From the NCBI GenBank assembly GCA_947449315.1, contig CANFRC010000006.1, positions 108,249 through 172,248 of the forward strand: a DNA stretch of 64,000 bases, written 5' to 3'. The DNA is from Bacteroidota bacterium. GTDB taxonomy: Bacteria; Bacteroidota; Bacteroidia; 2-12-FULL-35-15. The translations under genes were made by a program, and so were the position numbers. Positions 18,912-28,776 of the stretch are shown here, one piece after another (the stretch's first letter is position 1; every line of letters begins with the position of its first letter). The notes under the pieces were generated by a model. The model was not told where the DNA came from. It worked only from the letters and a program-made list of their open reading frames with translations, and did no database searches.

Positions 18912-19487
18912 TTAAAAATTCGGACAAGTGGTTGCGTTTTTTCTTTTGAATCGTATTTTTTTCATTAAATGCTTTTTTTCTCGTTTCACATGTGTTTTTG
19001 TTTTGTTCAAGCCTGTTTTTTTATCTTCTTTCTTAGCTCCTGTAACATCCACTCCTTTGTCTTCTTGTGCTGTTTCTTTTAGATCCTTTTCAATAACAGC
19101 GGGCTGTGTTTCTTCCAGAATTTTAGTAGTAGGTTTTGCGACTGATTGAATGGTGGATATTTCATTATTGGCAACGAGTACCGTTTCATCGTACTTTTTT
19201 ATTGAAACGAGATTTGTTTCAACATCCGTTTGCCTCGCTTTTTTTTCTGAAGTTGTTGCATTGAAATTTTGATACTTAGGAACATTAAAATTGTTTGGGT
19301 TTTGCGGAACAGTTCTTTTGCTCAGAAAAGCGAAATAATCGGCTTTGCTAGTCACTTGTTTTTTATTCCAGCTAGGGCAAGCATCTGTAGCAGGTTTTAG
19401 TTGTGCTGTGTTGGTTTGACTTTGCAACATGAAAGGAAAGATACAACTGATCTGTCCGATAATTAGAAGTGAGAGCACCTTTTTCAT
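18912..19487 (-). CDS. Hypothetical secreted Lys-rich protein
   Basis: A 191-residue protein of unknown function with a signal peptide (MKKVLSLLIIGQISCIFPFMLQS). The mature N-terminus has CPSWNKKQVTSKADYFAFLSKR and a YQNFNATTSEKK-like stretch. The C-terminal third is very rich in lysine and arginine (KREKKHLMKKIRFKRKN) before a final TTCPNF. Low-complexity and basic, it may contact the cell envelope or nucleic acid, but nothing in the sequence proves it. The gene starts divergently from the addB-like gene about 100 bases away and is followed after 2 bases by the 82-residue gene. Confidence 0.65.
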   Translation of the reverse strand: MKKVLSLLIIGQISCIFPFMLQSQTNTAQLKPATDACPSWNKKQVTSKADYFAFLSKRTVPQNPNNFNVPKYQNFNATTSEKKARQTDVETNLVSIKKYDETVLVANNEISTIQSVAKPTTKILEETQPAVIEKDLKETAQEDKGVDVTGAKKEDKKTGLNKTKTHVKREKKHLMKKIRFKRKNATTCPNF

Positions 19488-19590
19488 AATTAATTCTTTT
19501 GCATATAACGTAGCAATATTCCCGATTAGTATTTTATATTTACATTTTATAAGAATACGTTCTGAAAATTACAATTATATTAATCGAAAA

Positions 19591-22467
19591 ATGCAATCCT
19601 TCCTCGAAAAAACCGTCAAATATCTGTATGATAAATATGGTGACGACATCAGTGAATTGTGCATTGTTCTTCCCAACAGACGAGCAGGATTATTCTTAAA
19701 AACACATTTATCCGCGAATCTGAAAAAGACCTTCTGGAGTCCAGAAATATATGCCACCGAAGATTTTGTTGCTTTGCTTGCTGAATTGGAGATTGCCGAT
19801 TCCACCACCTTGCTTTTCGAATTGTATGAAACGGTAAAATCAGTTGGTAAAAAAGAAGTAGAGAGCTTTGATGAATTTTGTAAATGGGGACAGATTTTAT
19901 TGAGTGATTTGAATGAGATTGACAGATACTTAGTAGATGCCTCGCAACTATTCGGAAACTTAAAAGATATTAAAGAGTTAGAAGCCTGGACTTTAAATGC
20001 GGAGGAAGGTTTAACCGATTTTCAAAAGCAATACCTTGAATTCTGGAAATTGTTAGGTGAATATTACCATGATTTCAGAAATCGATTACTTTCCAAAAAT
20101 CAGGCATACCAGGGGTTAGCATATCGAATTGTTGCCGACAAGGCAGTAGAGCGTGTAGAAAAGTATCCATGGAAAAAAATTATTTTCGCTGGGTTCAATG
20201 CACTTAACAAAGCCGAAGAAGAGATCATAGAGCGTTTGTTGAATGCCGACAAGGCTGAAATACTATGGGATACCGATGCGTATTATGTCGGTAATCTCAA
20301 TCAAGAAGCCGGTAGGTTTATCAGAAAATACAATGAATTTGGAAACTTCAAGAAATTAAAAGATCGCAATGTTTTTTTTGAAGAGACTTTACTTTCCAAT
20401 GAAAAGAAAACAATCACTGTTATTGGTGCAGCTAAAAATGTAGCACAAGCCAAAGTTGCTGGAAGTCTTGTAACTCAATTACAGAAAACCAACGAGAGCT
20501 TGCAGACCACAGCTTTAGTGTTAGCAGATGAAAATTTGCTGTTTCCTGTCTTACATTCTTTGCCGGATAATTTAGAGGACATCAACGTTACAATGGGATA
20601 TCCATTGAAGAGCACTCCTGTTGCCGGTTATTTCGATCTCGTATTCGGACTGCATGAAAACGGATTGAAGCTGGCAAATGGAAAAGAGAATTATAGTTTT
20701 TATCACAATGATATTTTAAAGTTATTGTGCCATCCGTATACCACCATTGCTTTGGCAGGAGTAGGTAAAGAATACGCTGTCAATAAAGTAACGAAGCTGA
20801 TCCAGGGAAGGAATATTGTATTTGCTGGTATCTCTATGCTGGAAAATATTTTTATTGAGTTGGGCTGCGACAAGGAATGGGAAGTAATGCTTCCTATTTT
20901 TAAACACTGGTTGAAACCGGCTGAAGGAATTGCTTGTGTTCATTATCTGATCGACACCTTAAAGAATGGAATTGTTTTACAGCAGACAAAAAAAGAAGAG
21001 GGCAAAGCGAGTTTAGAATTAGAATATTTATTTGCATTTACAAAGATCATCAAGCGTATTCAAGTATTGATGGAAAATTATCCGGAATCGATCCTCGATT
21101 TTAAATCTTTACGCAGTGTCTTAAATCAAATTGTGAGAAGCAGTACACTTCCATTCTATGGTGAGCCATTGATGGGTTTGCAAGTGATGGGTATGTTGGA
21201 AACAAGGACGCTGGATTTTGAAAATGTGATTCTGCTTTCGTGCAACGAAGATATTCTGCCCTCCGGAAAAACCGTCAATTCATTTATTCCTTTTGAGTTG
21301 AAACGTTTTTTCGGTCTGCCTACGTATAGCGATAAAGATGCCATTTTTTCGTATCATTTTTATCGTTTATTACAGCGAGCTACCACTATTTACTTGTTGT
21401 ATAATACAGAAAGTGATGCATTGGGAAGCGGTGAAAAAAGCCGGTTCCTGACACAGCTGATTTATGAACTACCAAAAGTAAATCCGAATGTTACCATTGT
21501 TGAACAATTGGTTAACATCCCTGTGATTGCCGATAAAATAGGCAATGAGATCATTATAGAAAAGACGCCCTTTGTTTTTGAAAAATTGAAAGCGCGTTCC
21601 GAATATGGTTTTTCACCCTCCCTATTAAATAAATACCGCAATTGTTCCTTGGCGTTTTATTTTAATGCCATAGCTGGATTAAAAGAAGCCGATGAGGTAG
21701 AAGAAACCATTGGCGCAGATACATTAGGGACTGTGATCCATGAAGTATTGGAAACATTCTATAAACCTTACGTTGGCAAAAAAATAGTAGTTGCTGATAT
21801 TAAGGAAATGAAAAAAAATGTCGAACAGCTTACTGTTTCAACATTTGAGAAAGAGTACAGCACGAGTGAGATCAGTTATGGTAAAAATTTGTTGACCATA
21901 AAAGTGGCATTGAAATTCATCATCAATTTTTTGGATGCTGAGATTGCCTTAATGATGAAGTCGGAAAAAGGCGGACAGCCTCTTATTATTAAATCATTGG
22001 AGTCGGTGTTGGAAACAACACTTCAGGTGGGAGCACGTGAAGTAAAAATAAAAGGGAAGTCAGATAGGATCGATTCTTTGGGGAGTGTTATCCGGATTGT
22101 TGATTACAAGACGGGTTTGGCAGATACGAAAGAGTTGCAATTTGAAGATTGGGAAGATCTTCGTAAGGAGGCAACACTTGCAAAAAGTTTTCAATTATTG
22201 ACCTATGCCTGGCTGTATCACAAGATGAATCCTGCTATTACTGAAGGTATTGTTTCAGGTATTATCACCTTCAGAGAATTAAGTGCAGGATTAAAAACCG
22301 TGAAAGTAAATGGTTCCGAAAAATTAAGCGCGGAAGTGCTAAATGAATTTGAAACACAATTGCAGCTTATCCTCTCAGAGATTTTTGATGCGAAAGTGCC
22401 TTTTGTTCAAACACACGAGCTTGATAATTGTGAATACTGCGCATTTAAAGGGATTTGCAACCGATAA
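19591..22467 (+). CDS. AddB-like nuclease with Fe-S cysteines
   Basis: A 958-residue protein starting at ATG 19591 (MQSFLEKTVKYLYDKYGDD); the open frame extends upstream to 19429 but that part overlaps a divergent gene. The N-terminal half is a helicase-like domain with a degenerate nucleotide site (LCIVLPNRRAGLFLKTHL). The C-terminal PD-(D/E)XK nuclease has KGKSDRIDSL and RIVDYKTG. Four cysteines match the AddB iron-sulfur staple: one in LLNKYRNCSLAFYF and three in a C-x2-C-x5-C near the end (NCEYCAFKGIC). With the AddA-like protein at 13042 it should form a RecBCD-type end-resection complex. The two genes are split by three others, which is less usual than the adjacent addAB arrangement. 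Confidence 0.85.
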   Translation: MQSFLEKTVKYLYDKYGDDISELCIVLPNRRAGLFLKTHLSANLKKTFWSPEIYATEDFVALLAELEIADSTTLLFELYETVKSVGKKEVESFDEFCKWGQILLSDLNEIDRYLVDASQLFGNLKDIKELEAWTLNAEEGLTDFQKQYLEFWKLLGEYYHDFRNRLLSKNQAYQGLAYRIVADKAVERVEKYPWKKIIFAGFNALNKAEEEIIERLLNADKAEILWDTDAYYVGNLNQEAGRFIRKYNEFGNFKKLKDRNVFFEETLLSNEKKTITVIGAAKNVAQAKVAGSLVTQLQKTNESLQTTALVLADENLLFPVLHSLPDNLEDINVTMGYPLKSTPVAGYFDLVFGLHENGLKLANGKENYSFYHNDILKLLCHPYTTIALAGVGKEYAVNKVTKLIQGRNIVFAGISMLENIFIELGCDKEWEVMLPIFKHWLKPAEGIACVHYLIDTLKNGIVLQQTKKEEGKASLELEYLFAFTKIIKRIQVLMENYPESILDFKSLRSVLNQIVRSSTLPFYGEPLMGLQVMGMLETRTLDFENVILLSCNEDILPSGKTVNSFIPFELKRFFGLPTYSDKDAIFSYHFYRLLQRATTIYLLYNTESDALGSGEKSRFLTQLIYELPKVNPNVTIVEQLVNIPVIADKIGNEIIIEKTPFVFEKLKARSEYGFSPSLLNKYRNCSLAFYFNAIAGLKEADEVEETIGADTLGTVIHEVLETFYKPYVGKKIVVADIKEMKKNVEQLTVSTFEKEYSTSEISYGKNLLTIKVALKFIINFLDAEIALMMKSEKGGQPLIIKSLESVLETTLQVGAREVKIKGKSDRIDSLGSVIRIVDYKTGLADTKELQFEDWEDLRKEATLAKSFQLLTYAWLYHKMNPAITEGIVSGIITFRELSAGLKTVKVNGSEKLSAEVLNEFETQLQLILSEIFDAKVPFVQTHELDNCEYCAFKGICNR

Positions 22468-22554
22468 CTTAATTTATTAAGACGTATTTTCGATTATCCT
22501 ACATCAATCTCAATCGATTTTTTCTTGAAGGTGAGAATAGATGCGCATGAGTTA

Positions 22555-23253
22555 TTACGCTGAGAATTTATACCCAACACCTCGGATGGAATGAAAGTGC
22601 ATCGGTTCTTTTTGATTCTTCTCGAAGTATTTACGGAATGCTAAAATATAATTATCAATCGTCCTGGACGACGGAAAAGCTTCTTTGCCCCAAACAGCAT
22701 CAAGAATCTCTTCTCTGGAAACAACTTCTCCTTTTCGCTCTGTCAATAGTTTCAGCAAGGCAATTTCACGTTTGGTAATCTCCATTTGTTGCCCGCCAAC
22801 CCCAATGATGTTATAAGTAATAAAATTTATTTCATTTTCACCAAAGGAATATTTTTCAATGCTTTTTTCCTGATCATGAGGTGGAGCGCTTCTTCTTAAA
22901 ATTATCTGTACCCGCAATAATAATTCTTCCAGATTAAAAGGTTTGGTCAAATAATCATCTGCACCTAATTTTAACCCTTGAATGCGGTCTTCACTGGAAC
23001 CCTTTGCTGTGAGGAAAATTACGGGAACACGGTTATTTTCTTTCCGAATCTCTTCACACACATCAAACCCATTCATCTCCGGTAGCATTACATCCAATAA
23101 AATTAGATCGAATGTTCCTTTCCTGAATTCTTTCAATGCTTCAATTCCGTTGGTGGCGGGAGTCACAACATATCCTTCCAATTCCAGGTTTAGTTGGATG
23201 GTTTTTAATAGATGTTCTTCATCTTCTACCAGCAGGATGTGTTTTTGACTCAT
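22555..23253 (-). CDS. OmpR/PhoB-type response regulator
   Basis: A 232-residue DNA-binding regulator, started at ATG 23253 (MSQKHILLVEDEEHLL); an upstream ATG at 23277 adds eight residues without family support. The receiver domain has the acidic pair EDE (10-12), phospho-acceptor Asp54 in LILLDVMLPEMNGFD and the conserved Lys in DYLTKPF. The C-terminal winged helix (SREEILDAVWGKEAFPSSRTID ... HFHSIRGVGYKF) is of the trans_reg_C type. No sensor kinase is adjacent, so it is an orphan within this window; the stimulus is unknown. The mqnE gene is divergent, about 195 bases away. Confidence 0.9.
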   Translation of the reverse strand: MSQKHILLVEDEEHLLKTIQLNLELEGYVVTPATNGIEALKEFRKGTFDLILLDVMLPEMNGFDVCEEIRKENNRVPVIFLTAKGSSEDRIQGLKLGADDYLTKPFNLEELLLRVQIILRRSAPPHDQEKSIEKYSFGENEINFITYNIIGVGGQQMEITKREIALLKLLTERKGEVVSREEILDAVWGKEAFPSSRTIDNYILAFRKYFEKNQKEPMHFHSIRGVGYKFSA

Positions 23254-23397
23254 TGTTGCAAAGATAAAGGTTTTCATGGACGTTCAATGCACTCATCTAA
23301 CATTGTTGTTTATTGAAATTGTATCATTCACGTTACGTTTATAATTGTTTAGTTAGAACAATGGTATTATTACCTGCTGAACAAATAGTGCTGCTCA

Positions 23398-23429
23398 TTT
23401 GTTATTAAACCACACAAAGCGTAACTTTG
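23398..23429 (+). promoter_or_regulatory. mqnE promoter
   Basis: TTTG (23398-23401) and TAACTTTG (23422-23429) with a 20-base spacer match the Bacteroidota consensus exactly. The start site would fall about 12 bases before the ATG, giving a very short leader. Confidence 0.7.
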
Positions 23430-23447
23430 TGCCACAAATTTGATTGT

Positions 23448-24614
23448 ATGCAAACTCAGCCGATAACCTCCGTTTTATTAGATGCAAAGATTTCTAAAGA
23501 ATTAAAAACCATTGCAGAAAAAGTATATGCAAATGAGCGTATTACTTTTGATGAAGGGGTGTATCTTTTCGAAAAAGGGGAGTTGGGTTATTTGGGTTCT
23601 TTAGCAAATCATATCCGTGAGCAAAAGAACGGAAACAATGTTTATTTTAATCGCAATTTTCATATTGAACCTACCAATATTTGTGTCTTCGATTGTAAGT
23701 TTTGTTCCTATTCCCGATTGTTAAAACAGAAAGATGGTGCATGGGAATTATCAGAAGAACAGATCTTAGATATGGTTAGAAGTTATGACGGTAAACCGGT
23801 TACTGAGGTTCACATTGTGGGGGGGGTTCATCCCAAAATGGGTTTGATGTATTTCGCAAATCTGATCAAGAAAATAAAAGAGATTCGTCCTGACATTCAT
23901 GTGAAAGCATTTACTGCTGTGGAGTTGGAGTACATGTGCAGAAAAGCGAAAGTGAGCTATGCAGAAGGACTAAAGATATTGAAAGATCACGGACAAAACT
24001 CCTTGCCGGGTGGTGGTGCAGAAATTTTTGATGAAGTGATCCGCAAAGAAATATGTGAAGATAAATGTACCGCAGCCGAATGGTTAGAAATTCATGAAAC
24101 GGCACACAAATTAGGAATGCCTTCGAACGCAACGATGTTGTATGGTCATGTTGAAAAATTTGAACACCGCATCGATCATATGAATCGCTTACGAGCGTTG
24201 CAGGATAAAACAAATGGTTTCAATACATTCATCCCTTTGAAATTCAGAAATGGAGGCAACCAGATGAGTCATTTGAAAGAAGTATCTGTAATTGAAGATC
24301 TTCGTAACTATGCTGTTTCCCGCATTTATATGGATAATTTCGCGCATTTAAAAGCGTATTGGCCAATGATCGGCAGAACAACTGCGCAGTTGTCCTTGTC
24401 GTTTGGAGTGGATGATATTGATGGAACAATTGATGACTCAACAAAAATTTATACCATGGCTGGTTCAGAAGAGCAATCGCCTGCATTAAGCACAAAAGAA
24501 TTGGTGGAGATGATCAAGCAGGTGAATCGAACACCTATTGAACGTGATACGCTGTACAATGTCATTACCGATTATAGTAACTACGATTTCAGTAAAGAAG
24601 AAGTGACATCTTAA
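23448..24614 (+). CDS. mqnE: Aminofutalosine synthase (radical SAM, futalosine menaquinone pathway)
   Basis: A 388-residue radical SAM enzyme starting at ATG 23448. The 4Fe-4S motif CxxxCxxC is Cys79, Cys83, Cys86 (CVFDCKFC). The segments FIPLKFRNGGNQM, MDNFAHLKAYWPMIGR and SFGVDDIDGT are characteristic of the MqnE/CofH-like group; the length and these segments favour MqnE over MqnC. MqnE joins S-adenosylmethionine and the enol-pyruvyl benzoate product of MqnA to make aminofutalosine, an early step of menaquinone synthesis in the cytoplasm. No other mqn genes lie in the window. A perfect promoter precedes it and a terminator shared with pntB follows. Confidence 0.9.
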   Translation: MQTQPITSVLLDAKISKELKTIAEKVYANERITFDEGVYLFEKGELGYLGSLANHIREQKNGNNVYFNRNFHIEPTNICVFDCKFCSYSRLLKQKDGAWELSEEQILDMVRSYDGKPVTEVHIVGGVHPKMGLMYFANLIKKIKEIRPDIHVKAFTAVELEYMCRKAKVSYAEGLKILKDHGQNSLPGGGAEIFDEVIRKEICEDKCTAAEWLEIHETAHKLGMPSNATMLYGHVEKFEHRIDHMNRLRALQDKTNGFNTFIPLKFRNGGNQMSHLKEVSVIEDLRNYAVSRIYMDNFAHLKAYWPMIGRTTAQLSLSFGVDDIDGTIDDSTKIYTMAGSEEQSPALSTKELVEMIKQVNRTPIERDTLYNVITDYSNYDFSKEEVTS

Positions 24615-24690
24615 AAACATCCTGTTTAGAAATCACTTTTTTTATATAACATGTATGTTATAAATCAGTATTCATATTCCTGCATAAATT

Positions 24691-24720
24691 AAAAACGCTC
24701 CGTAAATTACGGAGCGTTTT
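24691..24720. terminator. Bidirectional terminator between mqnE and pntB
   Basis: AAAAACGCTCCGTAA / TTACGGAGCGTTTT is a near-perfect inverted repeat with A and T tracts, placed between the convergent mqnE and pntB ends. Confidence 0.85.
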
Positions 24721-24780
24721 GTTTAGAATGATGCCGGATTTTATGCTCGGACGAACAGTCCTTTTAAAATTCGTAATGAA

Positions 24781-26172
24781 TTAAGCTTTTAAATATCCTA
24801 ATATTTTTTCAACACTTACTTTCGCATCACCATAAAGCATTTCTGAGTTCGGTTTGTAGAACAAAGGATTGTCTTCCCCCGAATAACCTGCTGACATTGA
24901 GCGTTTCATGATGATCACTTTTTCTGCTTTCCATACTTCAATAACGGGCATTCCGTATATAGAACTTGCAGGATCATCTTGTGCACTTGGGTTGACCACA
25001 TCGTTTGCTCCAATTACCATCACCACATCTGTGTTAGGCATATCTTCATTGATTTCATCCATTTCCAATACAATATCATAAGGTACATTTGCTTCTGCCA
25101 ACAATACATTCATATGTCCCGGTAAACGACCAGCAACAGGATGAATCGCGAATCGTACTTTTTTACCTGCTTTTTGTAATGTTTGTACCATATCATAAAT
25201 TGGGTACTGTGCTTTTGCAACCGCCATTCCGTAACCCGGAACAATTACAATTGATTTTGCTTCTTTTAATAAAGCCGCAACTTCTTCATGATTTAAAGAT
25301 GTGACTTCACCTTCAATAGCTTTTGCTTCTCCTTTTGGAGCATTTCCAAACCCTCCTAAAATTACGGAGAAGAATGAACGGTTCATCGCGTGACACATAT
25401 GAATAGAAAGAATGGCTCCAGAACTTCCAACCAATGCGCCCGTTACAATTAATAAATCGTTACCCAACATAAAACCTGCTGCTGATGCTGCCCAACCTGA
25501 GTATGAGTTTAGCATACTAACAACCACCGGCATGTCGCCACCACCGATGGCCATCACCAACATCACTCCGATAAAGGAAGCAATGGCTGTCATAATGTAT
25601 AAATAAAGCAATCCACCTGTACCTTCTTGTTGAGCAAACAAAACGCCTAACACAATACACACAAGTAATAAAATTATATTTACGGCATGTCTACCAGGAT
25701 ACATCAAGGCTTTGCTTCGAACTTTTCCTTCTAATTTTCCCCAGGCAATAATAGAACCTGTGAAAGTGATTGCTCCAATAAAAATACCGATGAACACTTC
25801 AACTAAATGAATGCTGTGAGCAGCTCCTTGTAAACTTTGTGTGTGAGGATCCATATAGGAACCAAAGCCAACCAACACAGCCGCCAATCCTACGAAACTG
25901 TGTAAAATAGCCACCAATTGAGGCATGGAAGTCATTTCAACTTTACGTGCTAACATTAAACCAATTACCGAAGCAATGGCAATAGCCACTAAAATATATA
26001 CTTGACCGGCAACGCCTTCTCCAAGTACCGTAGCTATAATAGCAATTGCCATTCCTATGATGCCGTAGAATACACCACGTTTAGCTGATTCTTGAGAGGA
26101 TAAACTTCCTAAACTTAATATGAACAGGATACTTGCAAATAAATATGCTGCTGTTTGAATTCCTATAGCCAT
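24781..26172 (-). CDS. pntB: NAD(P) transhydrogenase beta subunit
   Basis: A 463-residue membrane protein, the usual PntB length. The N-terminal two thirds hold about nine transmembrane helices forming the proton channel. The C-terminal domain III binds NADP(H): [14 protein letters not shown] and [18 protein letters not shown] are the NADP-binding motifs and [15 protein letters not shown] the conserved loop. With PntA it uses the proton gradient to move hydride from NADH to NADP+, making NADPH. It is second in a pntA-pntB operon, 61 bases after pntA. In a cell with a proton-pumping rhodopsin, this enzyme could turn light energy into NADPH; that link is inference. Confidence 0.95.
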   Translation of the reverse strand: MAIGIQTAAYLFASILFILSLGSLSSQESAKRGVFYGIIGMAIAIIATVLGEGVAGQVYILVAIAIASVIGLMLARKVEMTSMPQLVAILHSFVGLAAVLVGFGSYMDPHTQSLQGAAHSIHLVEVFIGIFIGAITFTGSIIAWGKLEGKVRSKALMYPGRHAVNIILLLVCIVLGVLFAQQEGTGGLLYLYIMTAIASFIGVMLVMAIGGGDMPVVVSMLNSYSGWAASAAGFMLGNDLLIVTGALVGSSGAILSIHMCHAMNRSFFSVILGGFGNAPKGEAKAIEGEVTSLNHEEVAALLKEAKSIVIVPGYGMAVAKAQYPIYDMVQTLQKAGKKVRFAIHPVAGRLPGHMNVLLAEANVPYDIVLEMDEINEDMPNTDVVMVIGANDVVNPSAQDDPASSIYGMPVIEVWKAEKVIIMKRSMSAGYSGEDNPLFYKPNSEMLYGDAKVSVEKILGYLKA

Positions 26173-26233
26173 AATCTCTTTTTAACTTCTTTTATTATTT
26201 TATTATTTTGTGTTGTTGATGCTTTCGCTTTCT

Positions 26234-27778
26234 TTATTTTTTGAACATTTTCAACATACGGTGTGTTACCACAAACCCTCCAACAATATTAATGCTGGCC
26301 ACCAAAATAGCAATAGCAGCAAGGATGGTCATTGGGTTGTGAATATCGTTTGTTGTTTGTAACAAACCACCAATTACAATAATACCGCTAATGGCATTGG
26401 TAACAGCCATTAAAGGTGTATGCAAGGAGTGCGACACATTGGTGATCAATTGCCATCCTACAAATACAGCTAAAACAAATACTGTAAAATGTTGAATAAA
26501 TTCAGGTGGTGCAGAATGACCAACCAAATACAACAATCCTCCAACTACTGCTAACGTAACCATCATAGAGGTAGCCGCTTTTTTAGATTTTTCTGCATCA
26601 GATGCTTTCACTTCTTCTGCTGTGGGTGGCACAACTTTTACTTTTCCACCGGCTGTCGGACTAACAGGAAGTGGAGCAGGAGGCCAGTTGATTTTTCCAT
26701 TGTAGGTTACCATTGCACGAGATACAACAGCATCCTCCATATCGATCTTCCATTTTTCTGCTTTACCCATGTCATCCAATAAGTGACATAAGTTATTTCC
26801 ATATAATTGTGACGCTTGATTAGGAAGTTGATTTAATTTACCTACCATGGTAACACCATTGTCGGTTGTATAAACTTCTCCGTTTTTTGTTAATGCACAG
26901 TTTCCACCGGTTGATGCTGCAAGATCCACAATAACAGAACCTGGTTTCATGGCAGCTACGTGATAATCCATCCACAATTTTGGCGCAGGACGGCCTGGTA
27001 TCTGAGCAGTAGTAATAACAATATCTACTTCTTTTGCTTGTTCTAAAAATAATTTCATCTCCGCTTCGATGAATTCTTTACTCATTTCTTTTGAGTATCC
27101 GGACGATGTAGCACCATCTTCTTCAATTTCAACTGTTAAGAATTGCGCCCCCATCGATTCGATTTGCTCCGCAACTTCTTTTCGTGTGTCAAAAGCTCTT
27201 ACAATAGCTCCTAAGGAATTGGCAGCACCGATGGCAGCAAGACCCGCTACGCCAGCACCAATTACCAGTACCTTTGCAGGTTCTACTTTACCTGCAGCTG
27301 TGATTTGTCCGTTTAAAAATCTTCCGAAATGAAATGAACCTTCAATCACGGCTCTGTATCCTGCAATGTTTGCCATGGATGACAATACATCCATTTTTTG
27401 TGCTCTGGAAATACGAGGAATCGCATCCATTGCAATTGCATTCACTTTTTTATCTGCTAACTTTTGAAGTAAGGGTTGGTTCTGTGCTGGCCACAAATAG
27501 CTCAACATCACTAACCCTTCTTTCATCATATCCACTTCTTCCATTGCAGGTTCTTTGACCTTTAATACAATGTCAGATTTGCCATAGATATCTGCTGCAG
27601 TGGCAACTATTTTTGCCCCCGCTTCTTCAAAATCTTTATCTGAAAAATTTGCTTTTACCCCTGCATTCTGCTGAATATACACTTCAAATCCTTGCTTTTG
27701 CAATCGTTTGACGGTTTTAGGAGTTGCCGCTACTCTTAACTCATTTGGGGAAATTTCCGATGGAATACCTACCTTCAT
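26234..27778 (-). CDS. pntA: NAD(P) transhydrogenase alpha subunit
   Basis: A 514-residue protein with both alpha parts in one chain, as in E. coli PntA (some bacteria split them). Residues about 1-370 are the NAD-binding domain I, related to alanine dehydrogenase (MKVGIPSEISPNELRVA start, VLVIGAGVAGLAAIGAA Rossmann loop, TTAQIPGRPAPKL). After a Lys/Ala-rich linker about four membrane helices follow (MMVTLAVVGGLLYLVG onward), with SLHTPLMAVTNAISG as the conserved channel segment. It is first in the pntAB operon. It has a promoter-like TAATTTTG upstream on the minus strand. Confidence 0.95.
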   Translation of the reverse strand: MKVGIPSEISPNELRVAATPKTVKRLQKQGFEVYIQQNAGVKANFSDKDFEEAGAKIVATAADIYGKSDIVLKVKEPAMEEVDMMKEGLVMLSYLWPAQNQPLLQKLADKKVNAIAMDAIPRISRAQKMDVLSSMANIAGYRAVIEGSFHFGRFLNGQITAAGKVEPAKVLVIGAGVAGLAAIGAANSLGAIVRAFDTRKEVAEQIESMGAQFLTVEIEEDGATSSGYSKEMSKEFIEAEMKLFLEQAKEVDIVITTAQIPGRPAPKLWMDYHVAAMKPGSVIVDLAASTGGNCALTKNGEVYTTDNGVTMVGKLNQLPNQASQLYGNNLCHLLDDMGKAEKWKIDMEDAVVSRAMVTYNGKINWPPAPLPVSPTAGGKVKVVPPTAEEVKASDAEKSKKAATSMMVTLAVVGGLLYLVGHSAPPEFIQHFTVFVLAVFVGWQLITNVSHSLHTPLMAVTNAISGIIVIGGLLQTTNDIHNPMTILAAIAILVASINIVGGFVVTHRMLKMFKK

Positions 27779-27813
27779 AATTTAACGATCTAATGTTAAT
27801 TTGTTTTTGAGAA

Positions 27814-27844
27814 CAAAATTATTTTGAGTCCCGAAAGTAATAAA
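27814..27844 (-). promoter_or_regulatory. Candidate pntAB promoter
   Basis: Read on the minus strand, TAATTTTG (27821-27814) fits the -7 element and TTTA (27844-27841), 19 bases upstream, is an imperfect -33 element. It lies 36 bases before the pntA start. Confidence 0.4.
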
Positions 27845-28086
27845 ATATTATTTACCATGCAAAACTAAATCACCTCCCCACCATTAAATCATATTCGACG
27901 TATTGGTCGGGGCTTCATTGCTGTATGCGCACTATCGGTAGGGATTGCCTGTTTTTTTTACTTGCTCTAAAAAGCCCGATGTGGATTGTCTGTGACTATG
28001 TATCTCCATTTCCGATCGAATTGTATTTTGTTGCTTCGTGATTTTAGAAAAATTAATTAATACTTTTGAGCTCTCAATAAAAAAAA
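27845..28086. other. Intergenic stretch between pntA and the YkgJ gene
   Basis: Together with the pntA promoter region this makes a gap of 308 bases between divergent genes. I see no open frame, repeat or hairpin of note in it; the last 30 bases are an A-rich leader before the YkgJ-family start. Confidence 0.5.
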
Positions 28087-28572
28087 ATGACAGACCTTAA
28101 TAAACTCCCTCAACTAGCGAAAGTTGCAGAAACAAATACTCGGAAGCTGTTTGAAGTTTTGAAAAAGAAGAAGCCCAACAATTTAGATGATGTTGTACAC
28201 GAACTGCATGATGAAGCGTTTGAGAAGATCGACTGTTTGAAATGTGCGAACTGCTGTAAAACAACCAGTCCGATTTTTTATGACCGTGATATTGATCGTG
28301 TTTCCAAACGATTGCGAGTGAAACCTTCCGATTTTATTGCTCAGTATCTTCATAAAGATGAAGAAGGTGATTATGTTTTGAATTCGGCCCCTTGTACCTT
28401 TTTGGATGCTGAAAATTATTGCCTTATCTATGAGGACCGTCCTACTGCTTGCAGAGAATATCCGCATACCGACAGAAAACGATTTTATCAGATTCTGGAT
28501 TTAACGGTTAAGAACACGTTTGTTTGTCCTGCAGCATATGAAATAGTAGAGAAATTAAAAAAAAGATATTAG
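28087..28572 (+). CDS. YkgJ-family Zn/Fe-cluster-binding protein
   Basis: A 161-residue cytoplasmic protein of the YkgJ (UPF0153) family. The conserved cysteines are in place: CLKCANCCKTTSP near residues 53-65, then SAPCTFLDAENYCLIYEDRPTACREYP, where Cys residues alternate with the R-P-x-x-C-R-x-Y/F-P signature, and a late FVCPAAYE. Family members are predicted to bind a zinc ion or an iron-sulfur cluster with these eight or so cysteines; the cellular role is not well defined. Nothing in the neighbourhood suggests a partner. A terminator follows. Confidence 0.85.
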   Translation: MTDLNKLPQLAKVAETNTRKLFEVLKKKKPNNLDDVVHELHDEAFEKIDCLKCANCCKTTSPIFYDRDIDRVSKRLRVKPSDFIAQYLHKDEEGDYVLNSAPCTFLDAENYCLIYEDRPTACREYPHTDRKRFYQILDLTVKNTFVCPAAYEIVEKLKKRY

Positions 28573-28651
28573 ACCTACTTTATTATAAGGCCATTCACAG
28601 CACAATTCAAGTTTGTTGCATAGTTTTTACTTTCTTAATTCTTATTGATGT

Positions 28652-28684
28652 AACCCATTGTAATTTATACAATGGGTTTTTGTT
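28652..28684 (+). terminator. Terminator after the YkgJ gene
   Basis: AACCCATTGTA / TACAATGGGTT inverted repeat followed by T-rich DNA, 80 bases after the stop codon. Confidence 0.7.
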
Positions 28685-28721
28685 TGTTGGGAAATTGGAT
28701 CAGTACTTTTAAATAGCTTAG

Positions 28722-28753
28722 ATTGCGTTTCAAAACAAAATATTCTATATTTG
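28722..28753 (+). promoter_or_regulatory. Promoter of the large T9SS propeller gene
   Basis: ATTG (28722-28725) and TATATTTG (28746-28753) with a 20-base spacer. The -7 element is a perfect TAnnTTTG. Confidence 0.55.
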
Positions 28754-28776
28754 GTTATTAAAATAAATAATTCCGT

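Noticed and set aside
19429..19590. N-terminal extension of the AddB-like protein
   Set aside because: It overlaps the divergent secreted-protein gene and its start; homology begins at MQSFLEKTVKYL.
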